Shown one piece after another: positions 1 through 7,438 of a stretch of 64,000 nucleotides of DNA. The notes beneath the pieces were generated by a model that was not told the origin of the DNA, ran no database searches, and saw only the letters and a list, made by a program, of their open reading frames with translations. This stretch comes from Deltaproteobacteria bacterium. GTDB taxonomy: Bacteria; UBA10199; JACPAL01; JACOUP01. The first letter of the stretch is position 1; the number at the start of each line of letters is the position of its first letter. Made by a program: the position numbers and the translations under genes. Where the stretch lies: positions 62,001 to 126,000 of the forward strand of contig JACOUP010000002.1 in the NCBI GenBank assembly GCA_016177765.1, written 5' to 3'.

Positions 1-1
1 T

Positions 2-589
2 GTCCTCCATGCCGAAGAACGGACCCCCCAGTGGTTTTCCCTGGAGCTGAAAGGGGGGTTCTGGCTCCCGCAGGACAAGACGACAGACTCGCTACTGGGG
101 CTCTGTTGTCATGGGACGATCGGGACGGAGTTCGGATTCTTGTGGCAATCCAAATTCGGGGCTGAAATCGGCGTCGGTTTTCTCAAAGATGGCGGCCATG
201 CCCTTGGGAAGGGCAGCGGTCGTGTTTCCGGCGACACCTTTGATCTTCTTTTGCTCCCGATGAAGAACAATTTCACCTTCCGCGCCGATTTTCAGGAGAA
301 CCAGATCGTCGTTCCCTACGTGAAGAGTGGTTTTGATTACGTCTATTATCGCGAGAACCTGGAGGGAAAGGTCACCCAGGGGCTCAAGACCGGTTATCAC
401 GGGACGGCGGGGGTCCAGTTCCTGATGGAGTTTGCGGAATCGCTGACCCATGAGATGGAGCAGGAGATGGGGATTAACGACCTTTACCTGACCCTGGAGG
501 GACAGTTTGCCAAGGTGGATAGTTTCGGCAAAACGGGGCTGGATCTTTCCGGCTGGACCTTACAGGCGGGACTCCTCTTTGAATTTTAA
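2..589 (+). CDS. Outer-membrane beta-barrel protein, 3' part only
   Basis: The frame is open from the left edge to a stop at 587-589, so about the last 195 residues are visible and the start lies outside the window. The visible part is a series of alternating polar/hydrophobic stretches typical of barrel strands (for example FGFLWQSKFGAEIGVGFLKD and FTFRADFQENQIVVPYVKSG). It ends in LLFEF, and a terminal Phe is the usual BAM-recognised end of outer-membrane proteins. The pattern of a strand pair, a MEFAESLTHEMEQEMGIND-like segment, then DLSGWTL matches what I know of the MXAN_2562 family of deltaproteobacterial barrels. Family identity is recognition by eye; the ligand or role is unknown. A palindromic intergenic repeat and truA follow on the same strand. 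Confidence 0.65.
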   Translation, partial: VLHAEERTPQWFSLELKGGFWLPQDKTTDSLLGLCCHGTIGTEFGFLWQSKFGAEIGVGFLKDGGHALGKGSGRVSGDTFDLLLLPMKNNFTFRADFQENQIVVPYVKSGFDYVYYRENLEGKVTQGLKTGYHGTAGVQFLMEFAESLTHEMEQEMGINDLYLTLEGQFAKVDSFGKTGLDLSGWTLQAGLLFEF

Positions 590-590
590 T

Positions 591-643
591 GTACGGGCGG
601 CCCCATGTGGCCGCCCTGGGCAGACACGTAGGTCTGCCCCTAC
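591..643. repeat. Two tandem intergenic palindromes
   Basis: Two adjacent hairpin-forming palindromes fill the gap before truA: GGGCGGCC / GGCCGCCC, then GGGCAGAC / GTCTGCCC ending in CCCCTAC. The GTAGGGGC...GCCCCTAC edge recurs at 15303-15332, 15500-15536 and near 52630 and 53748. They could act as a terminator for the barrel gene or simply be dispersed repeats; no T-run follows. Confidence 0.6.
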
Positions 644-648
644 AACCA

Positions 649-1446
649 ATGGAAAAAACATTCAGGATGATTCTGGAATACGATGGCACCGACTTCAACG
701 GCTGGCAGTCCCAGGCCAGGGGGCGGACCGTCCAGCAGGTTCTGGAGAAAGGGTTGCATCGGCTCCTCCGGCAAAAAATAAAGGTGGTCGGGGCCAGCCG
801 GACCGATTCCGGGGTTCATGCCTTGGGACAGGTGGCGCATTTCAAGGTCAATTGGAGCGGGTCCTGTCTCGGGTTCCGCCCAGCCGTGCTCACCCGTTCC
901 GCTCGGCTGGGCGCCCGACCCTCGCCACCCGCTCCAATGTCTCGCCTCCGCCACTCCCTCAACGCCGTCTTGCCCGACGACGTTGTCGTCAGACAGATTG
1001 AAGAAATGGGGGCTTCTTTTCACGCCATCCGGTTGGCCAGGGAAAAGACCTATCTCTACCGGATCTGGAACCACTGGTCTCGCCCGGTCCTGGAAAAGGA
1101 TTTTGTCTGGCATGTTCGAGAACCTCTGGATTCACGGGCGATGAGGAAGGGGGCAAGGTATTTGGTTGGGCGGCATGATTTCTCGGCATTTAAAGGAAGG
1201 AACAGCGAAACCAAAACAAAAGTGAGAACAATTTATAAAATTAAAATATCCCCTTCCCTGATTCAAATCACCGGCAACGGTTTTTTAAAATATATGGTTC
1301 GCAATATTGTCGGGACTTTGGTAGAGGTAGGAAAGGGGAGGCGGTTGCCAGCCGAGGTGGGCAAAATTTTGTCGTCGAAGGATCGCAGAAAAGCGGGGAT
1401 GACTGCTCCCGCCCACGGGCTATTTTTGAAGGAGGTGGTTTACTGA
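649..1446 (+). CDS. truA: tRNA pseudouridine(38-40) synthase TruA
   Basis: TruA converts U38-U40 in the anticodon arm of many tRNAs to pseudouridine. The catalytic Asp is in GASRTDSGVHALGQ (about residue 53). Other family blocks are LEYDGTDFNGWQ at the start, EKTYLYRIWN, and the C-terminal MVRNIVGTLVEVG. The ATG at 649 gives the normal N-terminus; starts further upstream would read through the palindromes. The protein is 265 residues but carries about 26 extra residues (roughly 71-96, between HFKVNWSGS and MSRLRHSLNAVLP) encoded by the palindromic element at 851-938. Known TruA proteins have a short loop between a strand and a helix here, so the insertion probably sits on the surface. Its stop overlaps the murD start (TGATG). 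Confidence 0.95.
   Translation: MEKTFRMILEYDGTDFNGWQSQARGRTVQQVLEKGLHRLLRQKIKVVGASRTDSGVHALGQVAHFKVNWSGSCLGFRPAVLTRSARLGARPSPPAPMSRLRHSLNAVLPDDVVVRQIEEMGASFHAIRLAREKTYLYRIWNHWSRPVLEKDFVWHVREPLDSRAMRKGARYLVGRHDFSAFKGRNSETKTKVRTIYKIKISPSLIQITGNGFLKYMVRNIVGTLVEVGKGRRLPAEVGKILSSKDRRKAGMTAPAHGLFLKEVVY
851..938. repeat. 88-bp palindromic element inserted in frame in truA
   Basis: Perfect 12-bp terminal inverted repeats (ATTGGAGCGGGT at 851-862, ACCCGCTCCAAT at 927-938) enclose a second perfect 10-bp pair (CGCCCAGCCG at 877-886, CGGCTGGGCG at 904-913). The element is open in the truA frame and coincides with residues that have no counterpart in typical TruA. It encodes no transposase; it resembles a MITE or an RPE-like coding palindrome. 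Confidence 0.75.
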
Positions 1447-2852
1447 TGGAGCTGGCAGGGAAAAGGGTATTTATTTTAGGACTCGACCAAGGGGTTGTTT
1501 CTGCGGCTCAGTTCCTGACGGATCAGAAAGTTCGTGTGACTGTTTTTGCCAGAACGCCGCGTAGCATCCATGAAAAGGTCCTCGCTTCGTTAAAAAAGAT
1601 CTCTTGCGATGTCCAATGGGGAGAGGTGGAGGAAAAGAGATTGTGTGAGGCGGGTCTCTTGGTTGCCGCCCCCGGTTATCGGTTTTACCGCTGGCCGCTT
1701 TCATTGGCCCGCCGCAAGGGAGTTCCGATCTGCAGTCTTTTGGAACTGGCCGGCTCCTTTTACAAAAAACCGGTGATTGCCGTGACCGGTTCGAATGGAA
1801 AAACAAGCACCATTGTCCTTTTACAGGCCTTTCTTAAAAAAGGGGGGGTCTCCCATGCCGTGGCGGGGGGTAGCTTTGCCTCTTATTTTGATCTTCTGCA
1901 GGAAAAGGGGAATGTTGATTATTTTGTTCTGGAAACGGGGAGTTTTGAACTGGAAGGGACGCAGAAGTTCCATCCCTGGATTGCCGTTTTTCTGAATGTC
2001 GGCGCCGAACACCGGGACCGGCACGGGACGCTGAAAAAATACCTGGAGGCCAAAGGGAAAATTTTTGCCAATCAGCAAAAAGGGGATTTTATTGTCTACC
2101 GCCATGACAGCAAGCTGATTGCCGCCATGCTTTCGGAGAAAAAGGCGGTTGTGACGACGGTCCCTTTTTGTTCGTCAAAAAAGATTTCACCCGGAATTTA
2201 TCGGGATGGAAAGAAGTTGGTTTATGGTGACAAGGGGAAAGAGGAATCGTATTCACTCGAAGATTTTCAGCTGAAAGGGGTTCATAATATTGAAAACCTG
2301 ATGGCGGCGATTGTGGTTGCCCGTCTCTGCGGCGTTTCCGCCGGCACGATCCGGGAGACGATCGGTGATCTCCGGTGGTTGCCGCATCGGCTGGAAAGGA
2401 CGGATGAGATCCAGGGGGTCACCTTTTACAACGACGCCAAATCGACCAATACGGTGGCTACTGCCTGGGCGTTGGGGAGTTTTACCGACAAAGTCATTCT
2501 GATCATGGGGGGGCGTTGGCGGGGTGGCTCCGATCTGGAGGGGTTAACTCCATTCATTCGGAGCAAGGTTAAGATTCTTGTCATTATTGGTTCGAATCGG
2601 ATGGTTTTTCACAAAAATCTGGGGGATCTGGTCCCTACCTTTGTCGTTCCTAAAATAGCCGATGCGGTTGAACTGGCCTACAAGAAGGCGATAACGGGAG
2701 ATACCGTTCTTTTCTCCCCGGCGGCCCCCACCGAATTTTCGGTTCATCCGGACTTCAGGGCGCGGGGGGAAGATTTCAAAAAGGCGGTCAATTCTCTCAA
2801 GGAATCACTGGTCAAGAAGCGTCTGCGGAGTTCCAGGCAGGAAAGGGTCTAA
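1446..2852 (+). CDS. murD: UDP-N-acetylmuramoylalanine--D-glutamate ligase MurD
   Basis: MurD adds D-glutamate to UDP-MurNAc-L-Ala in the cytoplasmic part of peptidoglycan synthesis. The 468-residue protein has an N-terminal Rossmann-type UDP-binding domain (LAGKRVFILGLDQG), the Mur ligase ATP loop TGSNGKTS near residue 118, the central NAEHRDRH-type region, and the C-terminal DAKSTNTVATAWAL and ILIMGGRWRGG blocks. A strong Shine-Dalgarno (AAGGAGGTGG) sits just before the ATG, which overlaps the truA stop by one base. No other mur or fts genes are nearby, so it is outside a classical dcw cluster. Its 3' end overlaps the convergent coiled-coil gene by 4 bp. A second, truncated copy of its N-terminus is at 6122-6265. 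Confidence 0.93.
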   Translation: MELAGKRVFILGLDQGVVSAAQFLTDQKVRVTVFARTPRSIHEKVLASLKKISCDVQWGEVEEKRLCEAGLLVAAPGYRFYRWPLSLARRKGVPICSLLELAGSFYKKPVIAVTGSNGKTSTIVLLQAFLKKGGVSHAVAGGSFASYFDLLQEKGNVDYFVLETGSFELEGTQKFHPWIAVFLNVGAEHRDRHGTLKKYLEAKGKIFANQQKGDFIVYRHDSKLIAAMLSEKKAVVTTVPFCSSKKISPGIYRDGKKLVYGDKGKEESYSLEDFQLKGVHNIENLMAAIVVARLCGVSAGTIRETIGDLRWLPHRLERTDEIQGVTFYNDAKSTNTVATAWALGSFTDKVILIMGGRWRGGSDLEGLTPFIRSKVKILVIIGSNRMVFHKNLGDLVPTFVVPKIADAVELAYKKAITGDTVLFSPAAPTEFSVHPDFRARGEDFKKAVNSLKESLVKKRLRSSRQERV

Positions 2853-4417
2853 ACGTTAGCCACTTCCTCAGTGGGGTAATCCAGTTTTTTGGCAAAATCG
2901 ATCTGGTCATCCTTGCCGTCACGGGCATCGTCGTTGATCGGCATCGCCCCCGGATTGATAAACTGGTCGTCGCTGGTCTCAACATATTTGATTGTCTCAC
3001 TCTCATCCTGGCTGTGGTCCAGGTAGCGTGTCCCCGCCCGTTGTAGCTCAAAATTTGGGTCCTCCCAGGTGAGGGAGCCATCTTCCCTGTTGTAGATATC
3101 GAATGTTTGCCCGTTAAACGAGATCAGATCGGCACTCCAGTAGTCCTTGTTGGCATTGCCGTCCCGACCACTTCCGCCAGGAAGATCGGCATCGGCTGTC
3201 CTGACGTTGGCGCCCGGATAGAGGGTCTTCAGGTAGTCGATGACGGTATCACGGATATCTTGCATCGCCTCCTGTCTTCGATTCGAATTATTATCCTTTC
3301 GGTTGATATGGTCCATGGCATCTTCGAAGAGGGCCTTTTCCAGATTGTGCTGGGCCAATTCGGAACTGTCGGCAATGCGCGTTGCATAATCTTCGATTTC
3401 GGTCTGGATCTCCTCCATGTCTCCTTCGTAGGCGCCCTTGGCCGCTTGGTCCTTGCCAACGGCCCCCTCTATTTTGGGAGAGTTGCTTTCGGCATCGATG
3501 GCCGCAATAAAATCGAGAACCTTCTGATTGGGTGTGGCGGGAAGTTCTCCACGAGGGTCAAGACCCGCCTGCTCCGCAAGTCCGGCGATTGTCTCCTCAT
3601 CCAATCCTGTCTTTTGCGCCATCGCACCGACCCAGTCGGAATAATAGCTGTTGTTGAAGACCCGTTCCTCGATGGTTTGAAGCTCTGTGACCAGATCCGA
3701 GATCCGATCGGGGGCCGATTCGGCCAGCCCGACCAACCGGTCGACATCCGCTTTGAGCTCGTTCTTCATCTCATCCGACATCTCGGAGGTGTCAATACGG
3801 CCTTTGATCTCTTCCGCCCTCGCCCGAAACTCTTCCGGCGTATCGATATTCTCGTCACTCGCTACTTCTTCCGCTTCGTCGGCCGCGGCCGCGGTCCTTT
3901 CGGCCTCCCGTTCAGCCCGTTCGATCTGAAGACTGATTCTCGCCTTTTCCCTTTCAAGGGAGCTGGCTTCATTCTGGAATTCAGAAAGGCGGGCCTCAAT
4001 CTGTCGCATCAGCTCTTCCCCCTGGGCCCGTTGGGAACTGGCGGGATCCAAACTATCCAGAAATGCCTGAAGGTTCGCCTTGGTCTCGTTTAATCCTTGG
4101 AGTTCAATGTCAATCTCACCGAGCCGGTAATCGATCTCTTCAATTCGCGCGTAGAGGGCATCCAGTTCTTCTGAAGTGGCCGGGGCACCGGCAGTCTCAC
4201 CGGCTTCCCCATCCTCTTCCGGAGGGGGAACATCACTCGACATCGCGGTGACGCTGACAGAGTTTCCAGTAGAACCTTCGATATAACCGGTCTGATCTGC
4301 GGCGATTTCAAGGTCATTGGAGACCTGCGGCCGGGACTCTTCCGTTTTCGGCCGGCTATTGGCGGTCTCGGCAGGCGGCGGTGTCGGACGGGACGAATTG
4401 TTGACTCGGATATTCAT
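2849..4417 (-). CDS. Large acidic coiled-coil protein, paralogue A
   Basis: I do not recognise a named family. The 522-residue product has no signal peptide or membrane segment. Residues 1-75 are Pro/Ser-rich and probably disordered; about 80-190 are heptad-rich Glu/Leu/Arg coiled coil; a mixed alpha region follows. From about residue 385 comes a compact C-terminal domain (DTVIDYLKTLYPGANV, then ADLISFNGQTFDIYN) and a very acidic tail. The same order and the same C-terminal motifs recur in the gene at 7439-8917, so the two are paralogues. The start is supported by GGGAGAG upstream. A sigma-54-type promoter lies at 4505-4523, exactly 87 bases before the ATG. Lack of a Sec signal with a Pro-rich head would suit a structural cytoplasmic protein or a substrate of a specialised secretion system; neither can be shown here. 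Confidence 0.85.
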   Translation of the reverse strand: MNIRVNNSSRPTPPPAETANSRPKTEESRPQVSNDLEIAADQTGYIEGSTGNSVSVTAMSSDVPPPEEDGEAGETAGAPATSEELDALYARIEEIDYRLGEIDIELQGLNETKANLQAFLDSLDPASSQRAQGEELMRQIEARLSEFQNEASSLEREKARISLQIERAEREAERTAAAADEAEEVASDENIDTPEEFRARAEEIKGRIDTSEMSDEMKNELKADVDRLVGLAESAPDRISDLVTELQTIEERVFNNSYYSDWVGAMAQKTGLDEETIAGLAEQAGLDPRGELPATPNQKVLDFIAAIDAESNSPKIEGAVGKDQAAKGAYEGDMEEIQTEIEDYATRIADSSELAQHNLEKALFEDAMDHINRKDNNSNRRQEAMQDIRDTVIDYLKTLYPGANVRTADADLPGGSGRDGNANKDYWSADLISFNGQTFDIYNREDGSLTWEDPNFELQRAGTRYLDHSQDESETIKYVETSDDQFINPGAMPINDDARDGKDDQIDFAKKLDYPTEEVANV

Positions 4418-4504
4418 TTTATCATTCTCTCCCTATTATCGTTTTCTGAGAGCCCCCAAGTTGCTCTTCGAAAGGCCCTTATTGGGTTATCCCCGATAGG
4501 TTAT

Positions 4505-4523
4505 TAAGCAAACGGTGTGCCAA
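4505..4523 (-). promoter_or_regulatory. Sigma-54 (RpoN) type promoter for paralogue A
   Basis: On the minus strand the sequence reads TTGGCACACCGTTTGCTTA. It matches the -24/-12 consensus YTGGCAC-N5-TTGCW, with exactly 10 bases between GG and GC. It lies in the short AT-rich gap upstream of the coiled-coil gene and implies a leader of about 75-80 nt. The paralogue has the same element at the same distance. Confidence 0.75.
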
Positions 4524-4609
4524 CTTTTTAGTTAATAAGTATATAATATTATTATACTTTTTAGATAGGGGAGAGGGGTTTTGGGGTTTGAAGACCCCGA
4601 TTTGAGGGG

Positions 4610-5443
4610 TCATGTGGTGTGCAGGTTGGTTTTTAGCTGTTCAAAGACTTCCCCGTATCGCTGGATCCAGTTTTCTTCCGCGGGATCTTCCAGAAAGTGT
4701 CCGATATCCTTGAGAATCATTTTGGCATCGAAAGAGGCGACCTTTTCTTCCAGCGCCACTGATACTGCTTGGGAATCGACCAACTTTTTTTCTCTTAATC
4801 CCCTATTGAGATAATCCAAATCAAGCGGCGTTTTGCGGCCGAGGTACCAAATCAGGTCGTAATAATCCCGGCCGCGCGTGAAAGGTCTTTGCAAAATGGC
4901 CAGTACCTTGCCGGCAAACAGGGTGGGGAGTGTCTGTTTGAGAATGGGATAAATTTCGGAATACCGGTTGACAAAAAAGCTCTCCCGCCCCAGTTTTTTA
5001 AGATGCGGCGGGTGTGTATCGACCTCCAGTTTGATGTGGAGTTTTTGCTCCCTCCGGAACCCTTTCAGTTGAAGCCCTTCCCCCAGGTCGGAAATTTTTA
5101 AAAAGCCCTTCTGCACCGTTTTTTCTTCTTTGGCCGTGGCACGGACTGAAAAACCGAGTAGTCCTGTCTCTCTTTCCAGCAGACGCATCAGATCGGGAAA
5201 ACGGTAGTCTTTTGACGGCAGGTCGAGGCAGAAGTCGAGATCTTCCGAATAGCGTTTGAGGTCATAGCAGAGCCTGAGGCAGGTCCCCCCCATGAAGGAG
5301 AGGGCCGCCCCCTGTCTGGACTGGTAGATCATTTTGAGAATGAGGATTTGCAGATATTCCCTGGCGACATTGAGAATTTCATCTTCCGTTGCCAATTGAC
5401 GCGAGGCCCTGAACGTCGCAATAATTTTTTTAAGTTTTTCCAT
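4610..5443 (-). CDS. abiEii: AbiEii-type nucleotidyltransferase toxin
   Basis: This is the toxin of a type IV abortive-infection toxin-antitoxin system. AbiEii enzymes are GTP-binding nucleotidyltransferases that halt growth, typically after phage infection. The 277-residue protein has the diagnostic MGGTCLRLCYDLKRYSEDLD block near residue 52 (GGTxLR plus RxSEDLDF), followed by the central Lys/Asp region and GRDYYDLIWYLG. Its start overlaps the end of the antitoxin gene upstream by 14 bp, so the pair is one operon with antitoxin first, the usual AbiE order. The module lies between the two coiled-coil paralogues, in a stretch that also holds gene fragments. Confidence 0.88.
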   Translation of the reverse strand: MEKLKKIIATFRASRQLATEDEILNVAREYLQILILKMIYQSRQGAALSFMGGTCLRLCYDLKRYSEDLDFCLDLPSKDYRFPDLMRLLERETGLLGFSVRATAKEEKTVQKGFLKISDLGEGLQLKGFRREQKLHIKLEVDTHPPHLKKLGRESFFVNRYSEIYPILKQTLPTLFAGKVLAILQRPFTRGRDYYDLIWYLGRKTPLDLDYLNRGLREKKLVDSQAVSVALEEKVASFDAKMILKDIGHFLEDPAEENWIQRYGEVFEQLKTNLHTT

Positions 5444-6023
5444 GATTTTTTAAAAAGGCAATAAGTGCCTCCACTTTTTTAACGCCTGTTTTTTTCCCGT
5501 AACCCGCCAATTTTTTAAAATCAAGGTTTTCCAGATTTTGCCACCGCAGTTCATTAAAACAGTCCGGCGTAAGGGAGAGACGCCCGCTTTCCAGGTAGAA
5601 AAAATCGGCCACCGCTTTTTCCTTTTCGGCCATGAGCGTATCGGGGTCGAAGCCAAAAAAGAGCTTGGGCTGGATGTGCCGATAGATAAATTGGCCCAGC
5701 GGTGTTTTAAAACGGCGGGTTGTTTTGGGGGTCACCAGCGTCATGGCAAAGACGACATCGGGGATGAGACCATGAAAATGCAGGGCGCTCTCCAGGCTGA
5801 TGTAGGCCGGTGCATAAAGGGCTCGTGCGGCCTCGGATTGTTCCAGAACGCGGTCCGGAAAGGCATAAATGCCCCTCTTCAGACGAAGGATCTGCCCGGC
5901 TTGGCTCCATTGATGGAGTTGCAGGCGCACGGTTGTGTCTTTTGTCACCCACGCCAGCCGCAAGGCCTCCGCCGTACGGAAAACCGCCTTGGGCATCTTT
6001 TTTTGAAATTCATTATATTTCAT
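5430..6023 (-). CDS. abiEi: AbiEi-type antitoxin / autorepressor
   Basis: The 197-residue protein has the AbiEi layout: an N-terminal winged helix (TAEALRLAWVTKDTTVRLQL, then WSQAGQILRLKRGIYAFP) and a C-terminal antitoxin domain with the YISLESALHFHGLIP block. Known AbiEi proteins bind inverted repeats in their own promoter and neutralise AbiEii at a distance. The ATG at 6023 follows a strongly AT-rich promoter (6037-6064). Overlap with the toxin gene suggests translational coupling. Confidence 0.87.
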   Translation of the reverse strand: MKYNEFQKKMPKAVFRTAEALRLAWVTKDTTVRLQLHQWSQAGQILRLKRGIYAFPDRVLEQSEAARALYAPAYISLESALHFHGLIPDVVFAMTLVTPKTTRRFKTPLGQFIYRHIQPKLFFGFDPDTLMAEKEKAVADFFYLESGRLSLTPDCFNELRWQNLENLDFKKLAGYGKKTGVKKVEALIAFLKNHGKT

Positions 6024-6036
6024 TTAATTATACTTT

Positions 6037-6064
6037 ATTATAATCTAATGAAATTATAGTGCAA
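6037..6064 (-). promoter_or_regulatory. Sigma-70 type promoter of the AbiE operon
   Basis: On the minus strand TTGCAC, 16 bases, then TATAAT lies 13 bases before the abiEi ATG, leaving a very short leader. ATTATA/TATAAT inverted half-sites around the -10 could be AbiEi binding sites, by analogy with known autoregulation. The promoter is seen; the operator role is inferred. Confidence 0.6.
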
Positions 6065-6121
6065 GGGAAATTTTTACAAAGGGTTGCTAAAAAAGTGGGT
6101 CCGTGTTACCGCAAAGTTAAA

Positions 6122-6265
6122 GTGGATCTCGCAGGAAAGAAAATTTTTGTACTCGGCCTCGAGGAACAGGCCCTCTCCCTGATTCGGTTTCTCGTTTCCC
6201 AAAAGGCCCATGTCACCGCCTTCGACAAGGTATCGGAAGCGGCCGCCCTTGAAAAAGTCCTTTAG
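6122..6265 (+). pseudogene. murD N-terminal fragment
   Basis: A 47-codon frame starting at GTG 6122 reads LAGKKIFVLGLEEQALSLIR and onward to AALEKVL, then stops. It aligns without internal gaps to residues 1-46 of the murD product at 1446 (LAGKRVFILGLDQGVVSAAQ ... IHEKVL), matching nearly every structural position of the first Rossmann half. Nothing MurD-like follows in any frame. The frame is open back to GTG 6059, but that extra part has no MurD counterpart. It is probably a decayed partial duplication or a remnant of an old second murD. Confidence 0.65.
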
Positions 6266-6333
6266 GCCGCCGACCTTTATGGAACCACTCCCTTGTGGAA
6301 GGCGATCCTTGGCCATTTACGGGGGGGTTTTTC

Positions 6334-6582
6334 GTGAAAAAAAAGACGGGTCAGCTCCCCGCATGGGAGGAATTGCTCTCGGCACAAGCCGTTTTTCAAT
6401 CTCGTTTTCCGGAATCCGTTCTTGTTGGCGGAACCGCCGCGGCGCTTCATGCCGGTCATCGCGTTTCGATGGATGCCGATCATGTTTTGCCCGATCTTAA
6501 AAAACGATTTGCCAAAATTTTGGCCCAAGTCGAAAAAGAAGCGGGTTGGAAAACAAGCCGGCATTTCGCCCGAAGAATTTAA
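6334..6582 (+). pseudogene. Truncated nucleotidyltransferase (AbiEii-like) fragment
   Basis: The 82-codon frame from GTG 6334 (GGGGGG upstream) contains PESVLVGGTAAALHAGHRVS followed by MDADHVLPDLKKRF. This is the GG-x-A-A-x-x-x-x-x-HR-x-S-x-D-x-D start of small nucleotidyltransferases. Family members are far longer, and the frame stops soon after this motif, so catalytic parts are missing. It sits beside the intact AbiE operon and the murD fragment and is best read as a remnant; a genuine minimal protein cannot be excluded. Confidence 0.55.
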
Positions 6583-6602
6583 CAACCTCTGATTGTGTCC
6601 GG

Positions 6603-7244
6603 CTATAACTTCATGCCGACGGTCAACACCGCCCCGTTAAGGTTTGCCGTCGGGGCGAACCCTAGCGATAAGTTTCCGGTATCAACATCTTGATAAAGGC
6701 CTAATGTGCTGTTGGGATTATCGTGGATACTACCTGTTTCTTGTCCCCGAAGAAGTTGGATTTTTGCTTTGGCGGCATCAAGCTCGCTCTGTGAAGGGTA
6801 AACGAGGGCCCCGCTTATAAATGATCCTGCACTGGCAACGCTAAAGCTGGCACCCACGATTGGAATAGAAATGGGTGTTACGTCGTCACCAATCCAGTAG
6901 ATCAGCAAAGCAGCAGCCGGTATGAGAAAGACTCCGCTTGCAACATAGAGAATCGTACCCGTTGTTTTGGCTCGCTCAAGTCCTGCGAGCTCTTGTTCAG
7001 CCTTGATAAGTTGAAGAGAAAATGTAAGCGACTGTCTACCGGAAGTAGCTTCGTCGTGCAAACCTGGGACGCTGTTCGTTTCAACGCAAGAACCTTCCTC
7101 ACATACCCTTGTGCCCTTGCAATCCGTATCCTTAGTACATCCTTCTGCGGCTGCTAATCTTAAGCGAAACTCTGGAACTTCTGCTTCATGATTTGGGGGA
7201 ACCCCCGCTGGAAAAAGGGTTGGTAAAGAAAGAGTAAGGGCCAT
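6603..7244 (-). CDS. Two-TM protein with Cys-rich N-terminal motif
   Basis: Function unknown. The 213-residue product has no clear signal peptide. It carries a compact Cys motif (CTKDTDCKGTRVCEEGSCVE, about residues 36-55) of a kind common in secreted myxobacterial proteins. Two hydrophobic stretches follow near residues 95-120 and 128-148, then a short Gly/Asn-rich tail ending NGAVLTVGMKL. The start is firm: AAAGGAGG lies seven bases before the ATG. It lies between the two coiled-coil paralogues, on the same strand as both but with its own ribosome-binding site. Confidence 0.75.
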   Translation of the reverse strand: MALTLSLPTLFPAGVPPNHEAEVPEFRLRLAAAEGCTKDTDCKGTRVCEEGSCVETNSVPGLHDEATSGRQSLTFSLQLIKAEQELAGLERAKTTGTILYVASGVFLIPAAALLIYWIGDDVTPISIPIVGASFSVASAGSFISGALVYPSQSELDAAKAKIQLLRGQETGSIHDNPNSTLGLYQDVDTGNLSLGFAPTANLNGAVLTVGMKL

Positions 7245-7355
7245 ATTTTGCCTCCTTTTTCAGCCTTCCTCGGCGGGGTTGATCAGAAGGTTGCGTAAAA
7301 AAGTTTAAAAAAGGGAATCTTTTGAACTTCAGGGGTGGAGGGGGGTTGGAAACAA

Positions 7356-7378
7356 GTCAATAAGTCAAGTCTGACCCC
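7356..7378. repeat. Short dispersed motif in the 7245-7438 gap
   Basis: The 194-bp gap between the two-TM gene and paralogue B holds a GTCAATAAGTCAAG / TCTGACCCC motif. Its reverse form (GGGGTCAGACTTGACTTATT) is familiar as an intergenic motif in many bacterial genomes, often near Y1-type transposases. No transposase is present. I see nothing else in this gap. Confidence 0.4.
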
Positions 7379-7438
7379 AAAGGTTTTTTACGTTTAAGAA
7401 GAAGGGGAGGGGATTTTTAAAGGGGGTCTTCTAGTGAC

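Noticed and set aside
3107-4093. Long open frame on the plus strand opposite the coiled-coil gene
   Set aside because: It is a mirror of the biased Glu/Ser-rich codons of the real minus-strand gene; no ribosome-binding site or family signature.
7356-7378. Insertion-sequence remnant
   Set aside because: Only a short common intergenic motif is present; no transposase fragment or terminal repeats.
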